From NCBI GenBank assembly GCA_943789105.1, contig CALSSW010000001.1, forward strand, positions 248,001-312,000: a stretch of DNA of 64,000 bases. The letters run 5' to 3'. Positions 58,595 through 64,000 of the stretch are shown in pieces. This DNA comes from an uncultured Ulvibacter sp. (GTDB taxonomy: Bacteria; Bacteroidota; Bacteroidia; Flavobacteriales; Flavobacteriaceae). Under the pieces are notes generated by a model, which saw nothing but the letters and a program-made list of their open reading frames with translations, was not told where the DNA came from and ran no database searches. The stretch's first letter is position 1. Each line of letters begins with the position of its first letter. A program made the translations under genes and the position numbers.

Positions 58595-59509
58595 ATGCTA
58601 CAATTAAATATCACAAATGAATTTTCAAGGCTTCGAGCTGTTGTTTTAGGGACTGCAAATAGCAATGGACTAACTCCTACTTTACAGCAGGCCTATGACC
58701 CTAAATCTGCTGCGCATATAAAGGCAGGAACTTATCCTACAAACCAAGATATGATTGTTGAGATGGAAGGCGTTGCCGCCGTATTAGACAAGTATGGAGT
58801 AACGGTGTATCGTCCAAGCCAGATTGAAAATTACAACCAGATTTTTTCTAGAGACATTGCTTTTGTGATAGACAACATCTTTATTAAGGCTAATATTTTA
58901 TCAAATAGAGCGCGTGAGATACACGCCCTGCAATATGTAATAGATCAAATACATCCACAAAAGGTAGTAACCTTTCCTGAACAAGTTCATATTGAAGGGG
59001 GTGATGTAATGCCTTACGGAAATTATATATTTGTAGGTACCTATTATGGGGATGACTACTCAAGTTATATTACAGCACGCACTAATATGGCAGCAGTTAC
59101 TGCGTTGCAGGAGTTGTTTCCAAAAAAAATAGTGAAACCTTTTAATTTAAAAAAGTCAAATACAGTGGCAGAGGATAATGCGCTGCATTTAGATTGTTGT
59201 TTTCAACCCCTTGGCCATGGCAGGTGTATTATCCATAAAGAGGGTTTCTTGATAGAAGAAGAATATCAGTGGCTCGTAGACTTTTTTGGCCCAGCTAATT
59301 GTTTCCATATAGATAAACAAGAAATGTATCACATGAATAGTAATATCTTTAGTATTAGTGAAGATGTAATTATTTCAGAAAAAAACTTTACCAGGCTCAA
59401 CTCCTGGCTTTTAGATAAAGGCTATACCGTAGAGCAGGTTGAGTATGCAGAAATTGCAAAGCAAGAAGGCTTGTTGCGCTGCTCCACCATGCCACTTATA
59501 AGAGACTAG
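58595..59509 (+). CDS. Arginine deiminase / dimethylarginine dimethylaminohydrolase family protein
   Basis: This is a 304-residue enzyme of the guanidino-group-modifying superfamily (pentein fold). The catalytic Cys is in GLLRCSTMPLIRD close to the C-terminus; the catalytic His is expected in ALHLDCCFQPLG; acidic residues appear in FSRDIAFVID and HIEGGDVMP. Family reactions hydrolyse arginine, methylarginines or related guanidines to citrulline, or transfer amidino groups. The exact substrate cannot be read from sequence. It is the gene after gltA and converges exactly on the DUF3570 stop. A related CtlX-type hydrolase lies 3 kb further on. Confidence 0.85.
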   Translation: MLQLNITNEFSRLRAVVLGTANSNGLTPTLQQAYDPKSAAHIKAGTYPTNQDMIVEMEGVAAVLDKYGVTVYRPSQIENYNQIFSRDIAFVIDNIFIKANILSNRAREIHALQYVIDQIHPQKVVTFPEQVHIEGGDVMPYGNYIFVGTYYGDDYSSYITARTNMAAVTALQELFPKKIVKPFNLKKSNTVAEDNALHLDCCFQPLGHGRCIIHKEGFLIEEEYQWLVDFFGPANCFHIDKQEMYHMNSNIFSISEDVIISEKNFTRLNSWLLDKGYTVEQVEYAEIAKQEGLLRCSTMPLIRD

Positions 59510-60775
59510 TTAGTCTTGTACAAACTTTAACCCACCAGAGACCATAAAGTAGGACAAAGAACTACTACGGTTGTAATAGCTTGCTTTTGCGTTAATACTT
59601 TTTAAACCATAGCCAAGTAGTTTTACTTTGGTAAAAATATCTGTGTATGATACTCCAAAACCAAACTCACCTGCGTTAAAACTAGATAAATCAAAATCAC
59701 TTGTATAAAATGAATCTGAGGAGAGTGCCTCGTTTGCTTTATAGAAATAATCTGCTTTGCTTTGGGTGTAATATCTATAAGATGGATATAATGTAAAGAA
59801 ATCTCCTAGTTTAATAGGCACCTCTAAACTAGCTGTGTAGGACGTGATGCCCCAATTGTCTTGGTAGTACCTAAGATAAGATCTTAGTACAAACACTTCA
59901 TTTAAATAATAATTTAACCTCCCGCCGATGGCAACTTTAAACCTGCTGCTTGGCAGGCGCTCTATGTCATCAGCAAATCGAAAGTTTCCTATAGTAATAG
60001 GATTAACTATATCTGAAAAATAAATTCTTTGGAATGGTGTAGATAATAAGCCCTCTTGTTGCACCAAATCTAGAGATATTGATCCTTGCGCTTTTTTGGA
60101 GATTATTTGAGAGAAACTAAGCCCAAGAGCGTAGGAGTTTCTTTTATCAGTAGGTAATCCCTTCCGTGCAAGTTCTTCGGGTACATCTTCATTGAAAGAT
60201 TCCCGTATTTCTCCGGGGTAAATTAACTTCCATTGGTCAAAATATACATTTCCGCTAATAGATACTTCAGTGTTTTTTTCATTGAAAAGATGCGTGTAAT
60301 TTCCACCAAAGCCTATCGAGGAATAATCATACTCTTTAGATACAGAAACATTAGCGCCCCATATGTTATTTCTGTCATCGCTACTATGGTTGTATGCTAT
60401 CACACCGTTTACCCATTGATCGCTCCCAGAGGCTCCAGAAGAGGCTAGAAAAGGATCTGCTGCTTGACCTTCAGTGTCAAAAGCATCAACATTACTTGAA
60501 GAGGCAGAGGTGTAGGCGCTTACATTAGCGTCTATTTTTAAAATAGCATCATCATTAAGCGGTATGGATACAACAATGCTGGATGCCAAATCCGTAAGTT
60601 CTTCTGTTCCTATCCCGCCAGTTACCGCTGCGTTATCACCGTCTTGGCTATAATAACTTGCAAGCAAATCAACCTCTACAGATTCTAAGACTCTTTTTTT
60701 ATAGCTAACGATAGTGTCCTGGCTGTATGCCATTAGCGTGGTAAAGCAAAGTATGAGTAAAAGGGTTTTTTTCAA
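59510..60775 (-). CDS. DUF3570 family outer-membrane barrel protein
   Basis: This 421-residue protein has a signal peptide (MKKTLLLILCFTTLMAYSQ) and starts at TTG. Alternating beta-strand sequence to the C-terminus suggests an outer-membrane barrel. The family name is DUF3570; function unknown. Near residues 114-122 is ASSGASGSD, a Ser-Gly-Ala-Ser segment preceded by an Asp five residues before the first Ser of the motif. It loosely resembles ApbE flavinylation targets (Asp..Ser/Thr-Gly-Ala-Thr/Ser). It is the last gene of the thioredoxin-ApbE-DUF4266-DUF3570 operon, 39 bases after DUF4266. Confidence 0.88.
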   Translation of the reverse strand: MKKTLLLILCFTTLMAYSQDTIVSYKKRVLESVEVDLLASYYSQDGDNAAVTGGIGTEELTDLASSIVVSIPLNDDAILKIDANVSAYTSASSSNVDAFDTEGQAADPFLASSGASGSDQWVNGVIAYNHSSDDRNNIWGANVSVSKEYDYSSIGFGGNYTHLFNEKNTEVSISGNVYFDQWKLIYPGEIRESFNEDVPEELARKGLPTDKRNSYALGLSFSQIISKKAQGSISLDLVQQEGLLSTPFQRIYFSDIVNPITIGNFRFADDIERLPSSRFKVAIGGRLNYYLNEVFVLRSYLRYYQDNWGITSYTASLEVPIKLGDFFTLYPSYRYYTQSKADYFYKANEALSSDSFYTSDFDLSSFNAGEFGFGVSYTDIFTKVKLLGYGLKSINAKASYYNRSSSLSYFMVSGGLKFVQD

Positions 60776-60814
60776 GAGTATGATTATTTGTTGTTTATCT
60801 AAATATTTTTTTTG

Positions 60815-61024
60815 TTAGTTGCACCCGCAACCACCGCCAGTTTTTCCTCCATTAGCACCAGAGGCTGCTTCTCTGTAGGCTTGGGCACTTGTTTCAAAAC
60901 GTTTTATAGTTTTATCACCCAAGGCCATATCTGGATCATTGATGTTTACTTTCTCATATTCTTTTACCACAGCGCAAGAAGATAAAAACCCAAGGGCTAT
61001 AAGTAGTATAAGTAGTTTTTTCAT
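60815..61024 (-). CDS. DUF4266 small lipoprotein with Gly/Cys-rich C-terminus
   Basis: This is a 69-residue protein. The chosen ATG at 61024 overlaps the ApbE stop (ATGA), so it is translationally coupled; the longer frame upstream lies inside apbE. The lipoprotein signal peptide has lipobox FLSSC (Cys17). The mature part is short (DMALGDKTIKRFETS, REAASGANGG) and ends TGGGCGCN. The ending with two Cys is the hallmark of DUF4266. Function is unknown; the ending could bind a metal or form a redox pair with the thioredoxin encoded in the same operon. Confidence 0.9.
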   Translation of the reverse strand: MKKLLILLIALGFLSSCAVVKEYEKVNINDPDMALGDKTIKRFETSAQAYREAASGANGGKTGGGCGCN

Positions 61025-62004
61025 TCTTGGGTTTTTAAAGTAAGGTTGTTTGAGGTGATAATAGTACCTGTATCTGTAATGATAATACACTCAATTGTTT
61101 TTAGTTGATTAATTCTGTCTATTCCAGTTTCTACTCCCATTACAAAAACCGAGGTTGCCAAGGCATCTGCTAGCTCTGCCTTTGGAGCAAATACAGTAAC
61201 ACTTATAATTCCTTGGGAAGGATATCCGGTTCTAGGGTCTATAATATGAGAATACCTTCTAGAGTTAAAAGTAACATATTTTTCATAATTTCCACTTGTA
61301 ACTACCGCATCTTTAATGGGTAACATAGCAAAGGCTTTATTTTTGTTAAGAGGGTTGGTAATTGCAACTTGCCATAAGCTCCCGCTTGGTTTACTGCCCC
61401 AGGAGTTGATATCACCAGAGGCATTAATAATACCTCCAGAAACCCCATTTGAAATAAGTAATTTTTTTGCCTTGTCTGCAGCATACCCTTTACCAATGGC
61501 GCCAAAACCAAGTTTCATTCCTTTGTTTTTTAGAAAAACAGTACTGTTTTTAGGGTCCACAACTATATCCTTATAGCCCACCTTTGCTACAGATTTTTTA
61601 ATAGCTTCTTTGGATGGCATTTGGGTCATACTTCCATCATATTTCCATAATCTGTCCATAGATGCATAGGATATATCAAAAGCTCCGTCTGTAAGATCGC
61701 TAATTTGTAGAGCTCTTTGGATAAGGCTAAAAAGTTCCTTAGAAACTTTAACGGGACTCACGCCCGCATTTTTATTAATATTGGATGTTTCTGAGGTAGT
61801 CTTCCAAGAAGAAATTAACGCTTCAATTCTGCTTATTTCAGCGATGGCCATACCAATTTGCTTGTCTGCCTCTAGTTGGGTTTTAGCAACCACAGTGATT
61901 TCAAAATCACTGCCCATAAGGTATGTTTTTTGTTTGTAGATGTTCTGGCTTGTTGCAACAGACAAACAAAAACAAATACATATAAGGCTTAAAAATTTGA
62001 GCAT
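61021..62004 (-). CDS. apbE: FAD:protein FMN transferase (ApbE family)
   Basis: ApbE attaches FMN covalently to Ser/Thr of target proteins outside the cytoplasm. It has 327 residues with a signal peptide (MLKFLSLICICFCLSVATSQ) and the family motifs YLMGSDFEITV, GFGAIGKGYAAD, NASGDINSWG, VVTSGNYEKY, SHIIDPRTGYP and the metal-site ADALATSVFVMG. It follows the thioredoxin gene after 11 bases and overlaps the DUF4266 start. None of the usual targets (NqrB/NqrC, RnfG/RnfD, FMN-bind proteins) is encoded in the window, so the neighbours DUF4266 and DUF3570 are candidate partners. Confidence 0.95.
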   Translation of the reverse strand: MLKFLSLICICFCLSVATSQNIYKQKTYLMGSDFEITVVAKTQLEADKQIGMAIAEISRIEALISSWKTTSETSNINKNAGVSPVKVSKELFSLIQRALQISDLTDGAFDISYASMDRLWKYDGSMTQMPSKEAIKKSVAKVGYKDIVVDPKNSTVFLKNKGMKLGFGAIGKGYAADKAKKLLISNGVSGGIINASGDINSWGSKPSGSLWQVAITNPLNKNKAFAMLPIKDAVVTSGNYEKYVTFNSRRYSHIIDPRTGYPSQGIISVTVFAPKAELADALATSVFVMGVETGIDRINQLKTIECIIITDTGTIITSNNLTLKTQE

Positions 62005-62015
62005 GGTGGTATGAT

Positions 62016-62456
62016 TTACTTAATGAAACCTTCTAGTTCAACAATATACTCTTGAGGGGTTTTTTTGGAATAGCTCGTTTGTCCTAAAACTCGGCCATCT
62101 TTGTTTAATACAACAACAAAAGGAAAAATACCCCCTTTATTATATTGTTCTGCCAAGGCATTGTTGTGGGTTTGTAATTCTGGGCTTAAGGCATTTTTTT
62201 TACGTCTTGGAAAATCTGCTTGTAGCATTATAAAATGATCTTTTGCATAGGTTAAAAAGTGTGCTGTCTCAAATATATCTCTGTTTAATTTAATACACGG
62301 AGCGCACCAGTCGCTCCCTTGAAAGACCAGTAGTATTGTTTTTTCTTGTGCTGCAGACAACTCCTTAGCCTCCTGGAAACTAGTAAGCCATTGTTGGGCA
62401 TGTAGTTGGGTAAAGCCCGCTAGACAAAAAATAAAAAACATTAGATATTTATTCAT
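62016..62456 (-). CDS. Exported thioredoxin-family protein
   Basis: This is a thioredoxin-fold protein of 146 residues from the chosen ATG at 62456 (MNKYLMFFIFCLAGFTQLHAQ signal peptide); the longer frame adds seven residues before the signal. The active site is GSDWCAPCIKL (CxxC), followed by FPFVVVLNKDGRVLG with the cis-Pro. A periplasmic thiol oxidoreductase is expected. It is the first gene of the operon with apbE, DUF4266 and DUF3570, and could act on the Cys of the DUF4266 lipoprotein. That partnership is inferred. Confidence 0.9.
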   Translation of the reverse strand: MNKYLMFFIFCLAGFTQLHAQQWLTSFQEAKELSAAQEKTILLVFQGSDWCAPCIKLNRDIFETAHFLTYAKDHFIMLQADFPRRKKNALSPELQTHNNALAEQYNKGGIFPFVVVLNKDGRVLGQTSYSKKTPQEYIVELEGFIK

Positions 62457-62630
62457 AAGGTTTAAATTAATAGGCACTCATTATGTTTTATATAGTATCA
62501 ATGTATGTAAAAATTTTTAAAATGTAAACTAAATTACTAAAGCATCTCTATAATTTATGCAAGGCCCTTAGTGTGGTGCTGGAAATTATTTTTTAATTTA
62601 ATATGATACAAGAGAAAGCTGTTTTAAAGA

Positions 62631-62662
62631 TTGTAATTGATACTACTAAAAGAGTACCTTTG
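62631..62662 (+). promoter_or_regulatory. Promoter of ctlX
   Basis: TTG at 62631-62633, a 21-base spacer and TACCTTTG at 62655-62662 approximate the flavobacterial consensus (spacer slightly long). The leader to the ATG at 62691 would be about 22-28 bases. The rest of the 234-base gap to the divergent thioredoxin gene shows nothing further I can name. Confidence 0.55.
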
Positions 62663-62690
62663 CGCTTTATATTTTCACGTATTTATACCA

Positions 62691-63635
62691 ATGAAGCAAA
62701 TTACCAACACCATATTAATGATTCGCCCTGTTGCATTTAGAATGAATGAACAAACCAAGGTGAATAATTATTTTCAAGAAGATCTTGATTTAAAATACTC
62801 AGAAATTAATGCAAAGGCCCAGCAAGAATTTGACACTTTTGTAACAAAACTAAGTGGTGTAGGTGTGGAGGTAATTGTTGAAGACGATATCATGGGTCTG
62901 GACACCCCAGATTCTATTTTCCCAAACAACTGGGTTAGCTTTCATCAAAATGGAACTGTTGCCCTATACCCTATGTTTGCTCAAAACAGACGTCGTGAAA
63001 GACGTGAGGAGATTATCACTAGACTAGAAAAAGAAGGGTTTGTTGTAGAAGGCTTCATGGATTATACCCAGGCAGAGGAGCAAGGATATTTCTTAGAAGG
63101 AACCGGTAGTTTATTATTGGACCGTAAAAACGGGAAGGCATATTGTGCCATCTCCCAGAGAGCCCACGAGGAGCTTATCGTAGAGTTTTGTGAAGATTTT
63201 GAGATGGACCCTGTAATTTTCACGGCAAATCAAACTGTCTATGACCAACGTAAGCCTATTTACCACACCAATGTTATGATGGCCTTGGCTGAGAATTTTG
63301 TGGTTATTTGTCTTGACGCCATTGATGATAAGCATGAAAAGAAACAAGTACTCAAGCATCTCAAAGAAACCAAGAAAGAAGTCATAGCAATTACAGAGGC
63401 TCAGATGCATCAATTTGCAGGAAATATGCTACAGGTCTTGGGAGCAGACAATCAAAAATACATGATCATGAGTGAGGCAGCTCGCTCCAGCCTAAGAAGT
63501 GATCAGGTAAAGGCAATCCAAAAGCATTGTAAAATTTTAAGCAGTGATTTAACAACCATAGAAACCTGTGGTGGAGGAAGCGCTAGGTGTATGATGGCTG
63601 AGGTATTTTTACCTAAGGCCTTGACAAAGGCATAA
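62691..63635 (+). CDS. ctlX: Citrulline utilization hydrolase CtlX-type amidinotransferase-family protein
   Basis: This is a pentein-fold hydrolase of 314 residues from the ATG at 62691 (MKQITNTILMIRPVAF). Family features are PDSIFPNNWVSFH, YFLEGTGSLLLDR, YHTNVMM (catalytic His region) and the C-terminal ETCGGGSARCMMAEVFLP with the nucleophile Cys. CtlX proteins are associated with citrulline or arginine-derived compound use. It lacks close resemblance to the other hydrolase at 58595 outside catalytic blocks, so the two are paralogues of different subfamilies. Confidence 0.9.
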   Translation: MKQITNTILMIRPVAFRMNEQTKVNNYFQEDLDLKYSEINAKAQQEFDTFVTKLSGVGVEVIVEDDIMGLDTPDSIFPNNWVSFHQNGTVALYPMFAQNRRRERREEIITRLEKEGFVVEGFMDYTQAEEQGYFLEGTGSLLLDRKNGKAYCAISQRAHEELIVEFCEDFEMDPVIFTANQTVYDQRKPIYHTNVMMALAENFVVICLDAIDDKHEKKQVLKHLKETKKEVIAITEAQMHQFAGNMLQVLGADNQKYMIMSEAARSSLRSDQVKAIQKHCKILSSDLTTIETCGGGSARCMMAEVFLPKALTKA

Positions 63636-63640
63636 GCCTG

Positions 63641-64000
63641 TTACTGCTGTGCAATGCGCTTTATCATGCCATCAAAAATAAAATAATGAAACGGCAACAT
63701 GATATACCAATAGGCTCTACCTAGTAGGCCCTTTGGCCTAAAAGTTGCTGTTTGATGCAATACATTGTCTTTATCTATTTTAAATTCTAGCCAGGCTTCT
63801 CCCGGCACTCTCATCTCGGCAAAAAGTAGCAATCTTTTTTGGGTTTTATCTGCCAAGATTACGCGCCAAAAATCAAGGGCGTCTCCTTCATTGATGGTAT
63901 TTGAATTGGTTCTTCCTCTTCGAAGACCAACACCACCAAATAGTTTATCTACCCCTCCTCTTAAACGCCATAGCCAGTTTGCGTAATACCAACCACGCTT
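63641..64000 (-). CDS. SDR oxidoreductase with C-terminal DUF2867 domain (5' end outside window)
   Basis: The reading frame stays open to base 64000, so only the last 119 residues are seen. They are DUF2867-type: WLWRLRGGVDKLFGGVGLRR, NTINEGDALDFWRVI, LLLFAEMRVPGEAWLEF and LGRAYWYIMLPFHYFIFDGMIKRI (GRAYWYxxxPFHxFIF is typical). In full-length relatives an N-terminal NAD(P)-binding SDR domain precedes this. The substrate is unknown. It converges on ctlX, with stops six bases apart. Confidence 0.88.
   Translation of the reverse strand, partial: KRGWYYANWLWRLRGGVDKLFGGVGLRRGRTNSNTINEGDALDFWRVILADKTQKRLLLFAEMRVPGEAWLEFKIDKDNVLHQTATFRPKGLLGRAYWYIMLPFHYFIFDGMIKRIAQQ

Noticed and set aside
60863-60889. 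SGAN in the DUF4266 lipoprotein as an ApbE flavinylation site
   Set aside because: The acceptor position is Asn instead of Thr or Ser and there is no suitably placed upstream Asp, so the match to known targets fails.
61025-61090. 22-residue N-terminal extension of the DUF4266 protein
   Set aside because: It lies within apbE and is rich in Tyr/His/Arg without signal-peptide character; the ATG at 61024 starts a perfect lipoprotein signal.

Overview
The window is AT-rich DNA from a member of the Bacteroidota, almost certainly a marine-type Flavobacteriaceae. The evidence is the SusC/SusD outer-membrane pair, DUF5723, DUF3570 and DUF4266 proteins, the DUF7033-type deacetylase relative, CtlX, promoters of the form TTG-N19-TAnnTTTG, starts without Shine-Dalgarno sequences, and the rpsL-rpsG-fusA-rpsJ order leading into the S10-spc-alpha ribosomal operon.

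Layout. 1-1.4 kb: end of the pyruvate dehydrogenase E2 gene. 1.5-8 kb: an SDR oxidoreductase, a SprT-like protein, an MlaE/MlaF lipid ABC transporter, an alkaline phosphatase and a three-gene FabH-like / methyltransferase / glycosyltransferase operon. Five genes here carry single-base insertions that break the frame. 8-29.5 kb: mostly housekeeping genes (gcvP, a UbiA-like protein, an M3 peptidase, purKE, adk, obgE, mpl, a histidine kinase, a degenerate deacetylase-like protein, yjjG, rarA, a rhomboid protease, rlmB) and a lipoprotein/DUF5723/hypothetical trio. 29.6-37 kb: a SusC/SusD uptake locus with a small third lipoprotein, preceded by an Omp85-type barrel gene. 37-54.5 kb: the translation super-operon, rpsL to rplQ, with secY, infA and rpoA. 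54.5-58.5 kb: carA, eno, gltA. 58.6-64 kb: two guanidino-group-modifying-type hydrolases around an ApbE-DUF4266-DUF3570-thioredoxin operon, then the end of an SDR-DUF2867 gene.

Functional links. The ribosomal block is continuous except for three structured gaps. They lie just before rplC-rplD (L3-L4), rpsH (S8) and rpsD (S4). L4, S8 and S4 are the three autogenous regulators of the homologous E. coli operons. The ApbE-DUF4266-DUF3570-thioredoxin operon is the best candidate for an uncharacterised system: a periplasmic FMN transferase next to a tiny lipoprotein ending in Gly/Cys and an outer-membrane barrel that has a Ser-Gly-Ala-Ser segment.

Quality note. Six genes need nine +1 insertions in total to be explained, no deletions are needed, and eight of the nine lie within about 5 kb. 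This looks more like consensus sequence error than gene decay. I saw no tRNA, rRNA, insertion sequence, CRISPR array, prophage or defence locus. No gap between genes exceeds about 250 bases.
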